A DNA stretch of 29,657 bases, taken from CARZYU01 sp964370085 (GTDB lineage: Bacteria; Bacillota_I; Bacilli_A; RF39; UBA660). The stretch spans positions 1 through 29,657 of the forward strand of contig CAYJHI010000008.1 of NCBI GenBank assembly GCA_964370085.1. Reading direction: 5' to 3'. The position numbers and the translations under genes were made by a program. The notes under the pieces were generated by a model. It was given only the letters and a program-made list of their open reading frames with translations, did not search any database and was not told the DNA's origin. Positions 1 through 7,139 of this stretch are shown here, piece by piece. Numbering within the stretch: the stretch's first letter is position 1; every line of letters begins with the position of its first letter.

Positions 1-171
1 TGTGATAACAAAGTTGATTTAGATAAAATAGAATTAAAAGGATATAGTACTAATGGTTTTAAAAGAGGAAACGGCTTACATTTTGCTAAAAATTTATTAG
101 CAGAAAATCCAAAATTTCACAAGAAAACAACACAAAGTGAAAAATATTTTATACAAGAAATAATTTACTAA
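1..171 (+). CDS. AgrC-like GHKL sensor histidine kinase, C-terminal end (partial)
   Basis: This is the last 56 codons of a gene that begins before the window; frame 1 is open from base 1 to a TAA at 169-171. The residues GNGLHFAKNLL match the G2-type glycine box of GHKL ATPase domains. The following SEKYFIQEI strand resembles the end of AgrC-type peptide-pheromone receptors, where a short strand closes the ATP-binding domain. The expected role is to autophosphorylate after sensing the cyclic peptide made by the neighbouring agrD/agrB pair and to pass the phosphate to a LytTR-type regulator. The sensor and dimerisation parts lie outside the window. The gene converges on agrBD instead of following it, unlike the usual agrBDCA order. 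The GHKL assignment is good; the AgrC identity rests mainly on the neighbours. Confidence 0.7.
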   Translation, partial: CDNKVDLDKIELKGYSTNGFKRGNGLHFAKNLLAENPKFHKKTTQSEKYFIQEIIY

Positions 172-173
172 AA

Positions 174-193
174 AAGACTGCATATGCAGTCTT
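174..193. terminator. Bidirectional hairpin between the kinase and agrD
   Basis: A perfect 20-base palindrome with arms AAGACTGCAT/ATGCAGTCTT lies between two convergent stop codons. Read on the minus strand it is followed by a run of T (TTTTTT), so it should end the agrBD transcript well. On the plus strand the downstream tract is weaker (TTGAATAATT). Confidence 0.75.
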
Positions 194-199
194 GAATAA

Positions 200-316
200 T
201 TAAACTAAATCTTTTGGAGCAGTAGGTTCGTCAAATACTAGTACAATACATCCCATACTAGCAGCTCCTGTTGCTAACATAGCTAACCCAGCTAATAAAT
301 AAGAAACTTTTTTCAT
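200..316 (-). CDS. agrD: AgrD-like autoinducing peptide precursor (38 aa)
   Basis: This small gene encodes the likely substrate of the adjacent AgrB. Residues 1-20 form a short basic-then-hydrophobic leader (MKKVSYLLAGLAMLATG), as expected for the membrane-bound AgrD leader. The core is Cys23-Ile-Val-Leu-Val-Phe28. The acidic tail DEPTAPKDL matches the recognition tail of known AgrD proteins (in S. aureus the ring is followed by DEVEVPKEL). By that alignment AgrB would cut after Phe28 or Val27 and close a thiolactone on Cys23, giving a very hydrophobic ring of five or six residues. An AAGGAG lies 10 bases before the ATG on the minus strand. The gene sits 58 bases after agrB and is followed by a terminator. 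Assignment is by leader, Cys, tail and position; the exact processed peptide is inference. Confidence 0.85.
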   Translation of the reverse strand: MKKVSYLLAGLAMLATGAASMGCIVLVFDEPTAPKDLV

Positions 317-374
317 TTTTTTGCTCTCCTTCTCTTGTATTTATATCAAATGCCCGTCGACATCTAATATCGCC

Positions 375-971
375 TTATTCATACTTCTTGTAATTAGCAT
401 AAGTTTGACCAAATGCTTTATATGTAATAGGTAGAATCATAATTGTTTCAATCACCATTCCAAAAAGAATTAAATTGCTGTATAAATTATCTTGTACTAA
501 GAAAACTGCTATACTCATTGCTATACCAATAACAATAGATGCGATTTTTCTTTTCAGTCTTATACTTTTAACTCTCTGTGGACGTTTAACTGTATCTGCT
601 GGAGCATATATAATATATGACAGAATACATAACATAACTAGAGTAATTTGAATGGGCAAAATCAATTCAACATTAATAGATAATATTGGAAAACCAATAA
701 AGATAAGCGTTGAAAATATTAAGCATTCGATACTACTATTAGCATGAAAGCCAAAAGCAGGATATCTTATAAAGTTAAATGCTACCAGTAAAACAATCAA
801 TTCCCACGTAATATTTAATATAATGGCAATTAGGAAGATAACAACTAATTTAGTAATTGACAAATAAATACCTTCTAAACCATATCTAAGTTTGTCTAGT
901 TCATCGTTGCTGTAGTTTTTGTTATACTTAGTAATAAAGTTCAATGTACTGTTTAAAAATAGTTGTTTCAT
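375..971 (-). CDS. agrB: AgrB-type membrane endopeptidase for the autoinducing peptide
   Basis: A 198-residue integral membrane cysteine protease that removes the C-terminal tail of AgrD and forms its thiolactone ring. The catalytic pair is visible as His76 and Cys83 in the segment GFHANSSIEC, equivalent to His77/Cys84 of S. aureus AgrB. The later PADTVKRP loop matches the conserved APA-T-KRP region. Several hydrophobic segments (about 40-65, 85-105, 105-122, 142-158, 163-185) fit the family's multi-span topology, and length is typical. A GAGGTGAAG precedes the ATG. A possible -10 (TATATT, minus strand, 991-996) would give a short leader like others in this window. It forms an operon with agrD; the putative receptor gene faces it from the other side. 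Confidence 0.93.
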   Translation of the reverse strand: MKQLFLNSTLNFITKYNKNYSNDELDKLRYGLEGIYLSITKLVVIFLIAIILNITWELIVLLVAFNFIRYPAFGFHANSSIECLIFSTLIFIGFPILSINVELILPIQITLVMLCILSYIIYAPADTVKRPQRVKSIRLKRKIASIVIGIAMSIAVFLVQDNLYSNLILFGMVIETIMILPITYKAFGQTYANYKKYE

Positions 972-1057
972 TCTTCACCTCGCCGCAATTAATATAGAAT
1001 ATGACCTAAATAGGAGGAAGGTGTTATAACTAAAAAAGTAACTATTCGTTCTTTAAT

Positions 1058-1074
1058 TCGACAATTATCGACAA
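1058..1074. promoter_or_regulatory. TCGACAA direct repeats in the agrB-csp intergenic region
   Basis: The 247 bases between the divergent agrB and cold-shock genes contain two copies of TCGACAA, at 1058-1064 and 1068-1074. They are 10 bases apart, one helical turn. On the agrB side they lie upstream of the candidate -10 at 991-996. Paired direct repeats upstream of agr promoters are where LytTR regulators such as AgrA bind, but these repeats do not match the known S. aureus consensus. Their role is a guess. No other gene is visible in this gap. Confidence 0.3.
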
Positions 1075-1218
1075 AAGTATATGTAATAATTAATTTAAGG
1101 AAAGCAAAGTACAATTGAGGATAAAAACATATACGACATAAATATAAGATGTTAATATTGAGTTATCATTGATTTTGTTTCCTAAAATTAGTGAGAGAAT
1201 GAAAGGAGTTACAGTATT

Positions 1219-1437
1219 ATGGTAGGTAAAGTTAAGTGGTTCAACAATGAAAAAGGATATGGGTTTATAGAATATAACGATATGGAAGATATATTTGTCC
1301 ATTACAGCGCAATTGTTCAGGAAGGTTATAAGACATTAACAGAGGGACAGTTGGTAAACTTTACACTAGTAGAAACTTCAAAAGGTCTACAAGCAAATAA
1401 CGTAAACTTAGTAAAACAAGAAACTACAATTAATTAG
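1219..1437 (+). CDS. Cold-shock domain protein
   Basis: A 72-residue single OB-fold RNA/ssDNA-binding protein of the CspA/CspB family, which acts as an RNA chaperone in the cytoplasm. It opens with VGKVKWFNNEKGYGFIEY, containing the RNP1-type motif KGYGFI. The RNP2-type motif DIFVHYSAI follows near residue 30. Length is typical (65-72). The start is set by AAAGGAG 10 bases upstream of the ATG. The upstream leader may be long and structured as in other cold-shock genes, but no clear promoter was identified. Its stop codon lies at the edge of a terminator hairpin. Confidence 0.95.
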   Translation: MVGKVKWFNNEKGYGFIEYNDMEDIFVHYSAIVQEGYKTLTEGQLVNFTLVETSKGLQANNVNLVKQETTIN

Positions 1438-1447
1438 TAGTTTTTTT
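1421..1447 (+). terminator. Terminator of the cold-shock gene
   Basis: Stem AAACTAC/GTAGTTT (1421-1427 with 1437-1443) is followed by TTTT. The TAG stop of the gene (1435-1437) lies at the loop-stem border. Confidence 0.85.
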
Positions 1448-1457
1448 CTATTTAAAG

Positions 1458-1466
1458 TGATATAAT
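1458..1466 (+). promoter_or_regulatory. Extended -10 promoter of hpf
   Basis: TGA followed by TATAAT (1461-1466) is an extended -10. The predicted transcript would begin close to the ribosome-binding site GGAGG at 1473-1477, so the leader is very short. The -35 region falls in the T tract of the preceding terminator and is poor. Confidence 0.65.
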
Positions 1467-1486
1467 GTAATTGGAGGATGATGTAT

Positions 1487-2014
1487 ATGGATATAGTCAT
1501 TAGAGGAGATAAAGTAAAAGTTACTCCACCGATGCACGAGTATGTCGAAGAAAAGATCGGCAAACTAAGTAAGTACATTGAAAACAATAACAATGTGCGT
1601 GCGACTGTTACTGTTAAGGTTAAAAATCATAGCCAGAAAGTAGAAGTAACAATTCCTTTAAAGTCATTAATCTTAAGAGCAGAAGACGAAGAGAGAGATT
1701 TCTATGCGGCCGTAGATATGGTCTTAGACAAATTAGAAAGACAAATTAGAAAAAACAAGACCCGCCTAGAAAAAAAATCTCACAGTCATGAAACTCAATT
1801 TATCTTTGAAGGAGATTACTCAGTCGAAGAAAACATATCGAAAATTGTGAAACGAAAGAAAATCGATATTAAACCAATGAATGAAGAAGAAGCTATCTTA
1901 CAGATGGAACTATCTTCACATCAATTTTATTTGTATAAGGATGACCAAACTAATAAACCAACAGTTGTCTATAAAAGACATGATGGTGATTATGGAATCA
2001 TCGAATCTGAATAG
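1487..2014 (+). CDS. hpf: Long-form ribosome hibernation promoting factor
   Basis: A 175-residue HPF-long protein that binds the 30S decoding region and dimerises ribosomes into inactive 100S particles. The N-terminal domain (about 1-100) starts MDIVIRGDKVKVTPPMHEYV, typical of the YfiA/HPF fold. After a charged linker, the C-terminal dimerisation domain (about 120-175) carries KPMNEEEAILQMELSSHQF and ends VVYKRHDGDYGIIE. Two ATGs at 1478 and 1481 abut the GGAGG with no spacing, so the third ATG at 1487, nine bases away, is preferred. It precedes secA, as yvyD does in Bacillus. Confidence 0.95.
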   Translation: MDIVIRGDKVKVTPPMHEYVEEKIGKLSKYIENNNNVRATVTVKVKNHSQKVEVTIPLKSLILRAEDEERDFYAAVDMVLDKLERQIRKNKTRLEKKSHSHETQFIFEGDYSVEENISKIVKRKKIDIKPMNEEEAILQMELSSHQFYLYKDDQTNKPTVVYKRHDGDYGIIESE

Positions 2015-2038
2015 CAGGGATATTTCCTTGCTTTTTTT
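2013..2038 (+). terminator. Terminator of hpf
   Basis: Stem AGCAGGGA/TCCTTGCT with one G-U pair and a TATT loop is followed by seven T. The last bases of the hpf stop codon form the start of the stem. Confidence 0.8.
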
Positions 2039-2100
2039 AATGAAATGCTTTTATTATAAGCAAATATTTGATAGAATAGAATTTATAGGAGATGATAAAG

Positions 2101-4590
2101 ATGAAATTTTTAAAAAAATTATTTGATCATGAATATAAAGAATTAGCAAAATTTAAAAAGCAAGCTGATGAGGTAATGGCTTTAGATGAAGCTATGCAAC
2201 AATTAAGTGACGAAGAATTAAAAAATAAAACACAAGAGTTCAAAGAAAGAATTGCTGAAGGAGAATCTCTAGACGACTTACTAGTAGAAGCTTTTGCTGT
2301 TGCAAGAGAAGCAGCTTTCCGTGTAGTAGAAATGAAACCGTTCTATGTACAAATATTAGGAGCTATCGCTATTCATAAGGGTAATATTGCCGAAATGAAA
2401 ACAGGTGAAGGTAAGACTTTGGTTAGTGTTATGCCTGCTTACTTAAACGCTCTAAGTGGAAAAGGTGTTCATATTATCACAGTTAATGAATATTTATCAA
2501 GTCGTGATTCAGAATGGATGGGTGGTATTCACAAATTCTTAGGACTTACAGTAGGTTTAAATATAAGAGATTTGACACCTGCTCAAAAACAAGAGCAATA
2601 TAATTGCGACATATTATATTCCACTAATAATGAAATAGGGTTTGATTACTTAAGAGATAATATGGTTGTAAAAAAAGAGCAACGTGTTCAAAGACCATTT
2701 AACTATGCCATTATAGATGAAGTTGATTCAATTCTAATAGATGAAGCAAGAACGCCATTGATTATATCTGGTGGAAGAATGCAAAAATCTGATCAATATA
2801 CAAGTGCTGATTCATTTGCCAAAAAACTAAAAATTGAAAAAGATTATGTATATGATGAAAAAACAAAAAGCGTTGCCCTAACAGATGAAGGAAATCATAA
2901 AGCAGAAAAGTATTTCAATGTAGAAAATTTATATGAGATTAATCAATCTAGTTTAGTTCATTATATAAACCAAGCTTTAAGAGCTAACTATTCAATGAAA
3001 AAAGATATTGACTATGTTGTTCAAGAAGATAAAATTGTAATTATAGACCAATTTACTGGTCGTATGATGAAAGGACGAGCATTCAGTGATGGATTACATC
3101 AGGCAATTGAAGCAAAAGAAAATGTTAAAATAAATGAAGAAACAAAAACCTTAGCAACTATTACATTCCAAAATTTATTTAGAATGTACAATAAATTATC
3201 AGGTATGACTGGTACAGCCAAAACAGAAGAAGAAGAATTTAGAAATATATATAATATGTATGTTTTATCAATACCGACTAATAAGCCTATTGCTCGTGTT
3301 GATGCTCCGGATTTAGTATATGCAACAAGAGATGCTAAATATAAAGCAATCATTGGTCGTATTAAAGAAAGTTATGATAAAGGTCAACCTGTATTAATTG
3401 GAACGATTGCGATTGAAAGTAGTGAATACATTAGCAATATATTAAAGAAAAATAAAATACCACATGAAGTATTAAACGCTAAAAACCATGAAAGAGAAGC
3501 AGAAATAATTTCAAAAATAGGATTAAATAAATCAGTAACTATTGCTACCAATATGGCAGGTCGTGGTACCGACATCAAATTATCAGATGAAGTAAAAGAC
3601 TTGGGTGGATTGTGTGTAATAGGAACAGAAAGACATGAGTCTCGACGTATTGATAATCAGTTGCGAGGTCGTTCAGGACGTCAAGGAGATCCAGGGTTTA
3701 CTCAATTCTATGTTTCGATGGAAGATGAATTGATGGTTCGTTTTGGATCTGATAGAATCAAAGGATTGCTTCAAACATTAGGACTTGGAGATCAAGCTAT
3801 TCAAAGCAAAATGTTCACCAATTCAATAAGTGGAGCACAAGCTCGAGTAGAAGGTAATAATTTTGACATTAGAAAACAACTACTACAATACGATGATGTT
3901 ATGAATAATCAAAGAGAAATTATTTATGAAAGAAGAAATGAAATTCTAGATCATGATTCAATTCATCAAACTGTATTAGGAACAATTGAAGAACACATAA
4001 ATGATGTTGTTAATTTACAACTTTATCCTGAAGGAGTATTGACAGTAGAGAAAAGAACAGCGATAATTGAAGCAGTTAATAATAATTTATTAAAGCAACC
4101 ACTAGAAATAACAACAGAAGTTGAAGATAGCACAATAGATTTAATTAATAACATCTATGAAAAAGCAACAGGAGAATATGAAGAAAAAATTTCAGTTGTA
4201 CCAAAAGAAATAAGCGATGAATTTGAAAAAGCTATTTCTTTAAGAGTTATTGATAACCATTGGATGGAACACATTAATTCAATGTCTCATTTAAGAGAAG
4301 GAATTCACCTACGTAGTTACGCTCAAGAAAATCCGTTAAGAGCTTATAAAACAGAAGGATTTGACATGTTTGACTCTATGTTGCAAACAATTGATAAAGA
4401 AATAGCGATGTTTTTACTAAAAGCGGAAGTGAAGCAAAATGTTGAGAGAAAAGAAGTTGTAAAAAACAAACTTACCAATGACAGTGGAGAAAAAGCAAAA
4501 AAGAAACCAAAAAAAGTAGAAAAAGTTGGTCGTAACGATCCTTGCCCGTGTGGTTCTGGTAAAAAGTATAAACAATGCTGTGGAAAATAA
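2101..4590 (+). CDS. secA: Protein translocase ATPase SecA
   Basis: An 829-residue motor that pushes unfolded preproteins through SecYEG at the membrane using ATP. Visible motifs: Walker A TGEGKT (near residue 101-106); DEVD Walker B (about 206-209); the preprotein-binding and second nucleotide-binding regions with NMAGRGTDI and GTERHESRRIDNQLRGR; the scaffold region around NHWMEHI; and a C-terminal zinc-binding tail with the CPCGSG and QCC cysteines that contacts SecB or ribosomes. Length is normal. An in-frame ATG at 2092 touches the AGGAG directly, so 2101 (nine bases spacing) is chosen. A TAGAAT at 2072-2077 may be the -10. The lipoprotein gene 13 bases downstream is probably cotranscribed. 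Confidence 0.98.
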   Translation: MKFLKKLFDHEYKELAKFKKQADEVMALDEAMQQLSDEELKNKTQEFKERIAEGESLDDLLVEAFAVAREAAFRVVEMKPFYVQILGAIAIHKGNIAEMKTGEGKTLVSVMPAYLNALSGKGVHIITVNEYLSSRDSEWMGGIHKFLGLTVGLNIRDLTPAQKQEQYNCDILYSTNNEIGFDYLRDNMVVKKEQRVQRPFNYAIIDEVDSILIDEARTPLIISGGRMQKSDQYTSADSFAKKLKIEKDYVYDEKTKSVALTDEGNHKAEKYFNVENLYEINQSSLVHYINQALRANYSMKKDIDYVVQEDKIVIIDQFTGRMMKGRAFSDGLHQAIEAKENVKINEETKTLATITFQNLFRMYNKLSGMTGTAKTEEEEFRNIYNMYVLSIPTNKPIARVDAPDLVYATRDAKYKAIIGRIKESYDKGQPVLIGTIAIESSEYISNILKKNKIPHEVLNAKNHEREAEIISKIGLNKSVTIATNMAGRGTDIKLSDEVKDLGGLCVIGTERHESRRIDNQLRGRSGRQGDPGFTQFYVSMEDELMVRFGSDRIKGLLQTLGLGDQAIQSKMFTNSISGAQARVEGNNFDIRKQLLQYDDVMNNQREIIYERRNEILDHDSIHQTVLGTIEEHINDVVNLQLYPEGVLTVEKRTAIIEAVNNNLLKQPLEITTEVEDSTIDLINNIYEKATGEYEEKISVVPKEISDEFEKAISLRVIDNHWMEHINSMSHLREGIHLRSYAQENPLRAYKTEGFDMFDSMLQTIDKEIAMFLLKAEVKQNVERKEVVKNKLTNDSGEKAKKKPKKVEKVGRNDPCPCGSGKKYKQCCGK

Positions 4591-4603
4591 AAAGGAGAAA
4601 CGA

Positions 4604-5104
4604 ATGAAAAAATGTTTAAAATTTATAGCTGTTACAGCATTACTAGGAATAGTAATAACAGGATGTACAGAAACTGAAGTAGAAAAAACAGAAACGCTGA
4701 GCCAATTAATATGTACTAGTAGTATCAGCGACACAGAACAACAGTATAGTGTTATTGGAGTGAACACAGTAACTTATAACGAAAGTGATGTTGTAACAAA
4801 AGTGGAAAGTGTAGAAACTATTTCATCATCTAATCAAGATATACTAACAGCGTTTGAAGAAACTGCAATTAATACATATATTGATTTAGTATCAAAGTAT
4901 GGTGGATATGAAATCTTAACATCTCAACTATCAGGGTCTATAGAAGTGGTAACAACTATTGATTATGAAGTATTTAATTTAGAACAATATGTACAAGATG
5001 AACCTAGCATGAATGCCTATGTAAACGATAAAAATGAATTAACAGTAGATAATATCGTTAAAATGTATGAAGAATTAGGTGGAACTTGCGAAGAAAGACC
5101 ATAA
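4604..5104 (+). CDS. Small lipoprotein of unknown function
   Basis: A 166-residue secreted lipoprotein. The N-terminus has a short basic, hydrophobic signal ending in a lipobox VITG-Cys21, so it should be lipidated and held on the outer face of the membrane. The mature part is acidic and Ser/Thr-rich with predicted beta strands (YSVIGVNTVTYNESDVVTKVES) followed by a helical stretch. This pattern is reminiscent of DUF1307/YehR-type lipoproteins, but I cannot confirm that family. Two further cysteines (LICTS and GGTCEE) might form a disulfide. AAAGGAG lies before the ATG, 13 bases after secA, suggesting cotranscription. A terminator encloses its stop codon. Confidence 0.8.
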   Translation: MKKCLKFIAVTALLGIVITGCTETEVEKTETLSQLICTSSISDTEQQYSVIGVNTVTYNESDVVTKVESVETISSSNQDILTAFEETAINTYIDLVSKYGGYEILTSQLSGSIEVVTTIDYEVFNLEQYVQDEPSMNAYVNDKNELTVDNIVKMYEELGGTCEERP

Positions 5105-5115
5105 TGGTCTTTTTT
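5094..5115 (+). terminator. Terminator after the lipoprotein gene
   Basis: Stem AAAGACCA/TGGTCTTT with the loop TAA, followed by T residues. The three-base loop is the stop codon itself (5102-5104). Confidence 0.9.
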
Positions 5116-5116
5116 G

Positions 5117-5145
5117 TTGTTGAAATAAATAATATAGGCTATAAT
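5117..5145 (+). promoter_or_regulatory. Promoter of the prfB-yitT-yitT operon
   Basis: TTGTTG (5117-5122), 17 bases, then TATAAT (5140-5145). The start codon is only 18 bases past the -10, so the leader is very short. The -35 begins directly after the preceding terminator's T tract. Confidence 0.75.
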
Positions 5146-5163
5146 ATAAGAAGAGGGTAATGT

Positions 5164-6261
5164 ATGGAACAAAACGAAATCAAAAAGAAACTAGAACAAT
5201 GGAATCAAAAGATAGAAGAAATCAAAACCATTTTAAAAGTAGATTCCAAAATAGAAGAAATAAACCAACTTGAAAACATTATGAATCAAGTTGGATTTTG
5301 GGATAGAGAAGATAAAGAAGAAATTATTACCAAACTTTCTAGTTTGAAAACATCAGTGGATGATGTGAACTCACTCCAAAATAAAATAGAAGAAGTCAAT
5401 GCCATATTATCACTTCTAGAATCAATAGAAGATCATGATTTATTAAAAGAATTATCAGAATCAGTTAAAATAATAGAAGAAGAATTAGAACAATTAGAAG
5501 TTAAACTATTACTAAGCGGTCCATACGATCAAGAAAATTGCATCCTAGAAGTACATTCAGGAGCAGGTGGTACAGAAGCTTGTGATTGGGCTAATATGTT
5601 ATATCGAATGTATCTACGCTTTTGTGAAAAGAATAATTATCAAGTTGAGTTAATAGATTACCAAGAAGGAGAAGAAACAGGAATTAAAAGTGTTTCTATC
5701 GAAATAAAAGGTTCTTTTGCCTATGGTTATTTAAAAAGTGAAAAAGGAGTACACCGTTTAGTTAGGCTATCACCGTTCGACTCTAGTAACAGACGTCACA
5801 CATCTTTTGCTTCAATCGACATAATGCCAATTTTTAAACAAGTAACAGACATTGAAGTGAATGAAAGTGACTTAAAAATAGATGTTTACCGTGCAAGCGG
5901 AGCAGGAGGGCAACACATTAATACAACGGATAGTGCTGTTCGTATTACACATTTGCCTACTAAAACAGTAGTAACTTGTCAAAAAGAAAGAAGCCAAATA
6001 AAAAATAGAGAAACAGCTTTATCTTTTTTGAAGAACAAATTAAAGTTATTAGAAATAGAAAAACATAATCAAACTTTAAAACAAGTACAAGGTGTGCAAA
6101 AAAATATTGAATTTGGTTCACAAATAAGAAGTTATGTATCTCATCCATATTCAATGGTTAAAGATCATCGCACTAATACAGAAACTTCTAATGTTAATAA
6201 AGTTCTAGATGGAGATATTATGCTATTTATTGAAAGTTATTTAAAAGGAGGAATAGAATGA
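5164..6261 (+). CDS. prfB: Peptide chain release factor 2
   Basis: A 365-residue class I release factor that reads UAA and UGA and triggers peptide release. The RF2-specific anticodon tripeptide SPF is at 203-205 and the catalytic GGQ at 248-250 (ASGAGGQHINTTDSAVR). The N-terminal coiled-coil domain is continuous from the first Met through GFWDRED. The in-frame UGA and +1 programmed frameshift found near codon 25 in many bacteria is therefore absent. The start is set by GAGGG eight bases upstream. Its stop overlaps the next gene by the ATGA pattern, which implies translational coupling. Order secA-prfB-yitT matches Bacillus. Confidence 0.98.
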   Translation: MEQNEIKKKLEQWNQKIEEIKTILKVDSKIEEINQLENIMNQVGFWDREDKEEIITKLSSLKTSVDDVNSLQNKIEEVNAILSLLESIEDHDLLKELSESVKIIEEELEQLEVKLLLSGPYDQENCILEVHSGAGGTEACDWANMLYRMYLRFCEKNNYQVELIDYQEGEETGIKSVSIEIKGSFAYGYLKSEKGVHRLVRLSPFDSSNRRHTSFASIDIMPIFKQVTDIEVNESDLKIDVYRASGAGGQHINTTDSAVRITHLPTKTVVTCQKERSQIKNRETALSFLKNKLKLLEIEKHNQTLKQVQGVQKNIEFGSQIRSYVSHPYSMVKDHRTNTETSNVNKVLDGDIMLFIESYLKGGIE

Positions 6262-7139
6262 TAAAACTATTTGCAAAAGATAATAGTAATATTTTAAAAG
6301 AAATAAATCATAAGAAACTTATTAGAAGGTTTTTACAATTTTTATTAGGTATGTTATTAATAGCAGGAGCTTTCAATTTATTCTTCGTTCCCAATGATTT
6401 AGTAGTAGGTGGAGTAAGTGGGATATCTTTAATAACACACGAATTATTTGAAATACCACCATCACTATTTATTTTAATAGCATCCATAGTATTATTAATC
6501 TTAAGTTACTTCACTTTGGGTAAAGAAAAAACAGTTGCGTCTATCTTAGGGTCATTATTATTTCCTTTGTTTGTAGAAATAACTACTTTTCTACCAGATG
6601 TTATTATCATTGATAATTCTAATTTACTGGTAGCAGCAATCTTTGGAGGAGTTGTCAATGGTATAGGAGCTGGTTTAATCTTTAAAGCAGGATTTACAAC
6701 TGGAGGAACTGATATAGTAAACCAAATTATATCAAAATATGCGAAGACTAGTATAGGTAATAGTATGTTGATGAGTGATGGATTAATAGTTTTATCAGGA
6801 GTCTTTATTTTTGGAGTGACAAAGCTAATGTATGCGATTATTGTTCTGTATATATTAAGCTTTATTACTGATCGTGTTATCTTAGGTATCTCTGATAGTA
6901 AAGCCTTTTATATAATAACGGATAAAGAAGAAGAGATTAAAGAATTTATCATGAATTATTTAAATCATGGTGTAACTATTTTCAATGCTGTTGGTGGATA
7001 TACTAAAGAAAAACAACATGTTTTATTATGTGTCGTACCAACAAAAGAATATTTTAAATTAACAGAAGGTATTCGTAGCATTGATGAAGAAGCATTCTTT
7101 GTAGTAAGTGATGCTTATGAAGTTCATGGAGGTGAATAA
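6258..7139 (+). CDS. YitT family membrane protein (first paralogue)
   Basis: A 293-residue protein with five to six hydrophobic segments in the first 210 residues (YitT/DUF161 type, with the GAGLIFKAGFTTGGTDI signature) and a soluble C-terminal DUF2179-like domain. That domain contains YIITDKEEEI and ends near FFVVSDAYEVHGG. The family's transport or regulatory role is not established. In Bacillus a relative (yvjA) also follows prfB. It overlaps the prfB stop by four bases and ends immediately before a second copy, so both belong to the prfB operon. An AAAGGAGGA lies upstream. Confidence 0.9.
   Translation: MIKLFAKDNSNILKEINHKKLIRRFLQFLLGMLLIAGAFNLFFVPNDLVVGGVSGISLITHELFEIPPSLFILIASIVLLILSYFTLGKEKTVASILGSLLFPLFVEITTFLPDVIIIDNSNLLVAAIFGGVVNGIGAGLIFKAGFTTGGTDIVNQIISKYAKTSIGNSMLMSDGLIVLSGVFIFGVTKLMYAIIVLYILSFITDRVILGISDSKAFYIITDKEEEIKEFIMNYLNHGVTIFNAVGGYTKEKQHVLLCVVPTKEYFKLTEGIRSIDEEAFFVVSDAYEVHGGE

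Noticed and set aside
1090..1302. Minus-strand 70-codon reading frame antisense to the cold-shock gene
   Set aside because: It starts inside a clear cold-shock coding region, has no ribosome-binding site and its hydrophobic composition is a by-product of the other strand.
1881..2126. Plus-strand reading frame spanning the hpf-secA junction
   Set aside because: It overlaps the end of hpf out of frame, crosses the hpf terminator and has no ribosome-binding site.
4417..4767. 116-codon minus-strand frame opposite the secA end
   Set aside because: It is antisense to the zinc-tail codons of secA and to the lipoprotein signal peptide; no own signals.
5164..5260. Search for an RF2 frameshift site
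   Set aside because: The frame is continuous and no in-frame UGA occurs near codon 25.
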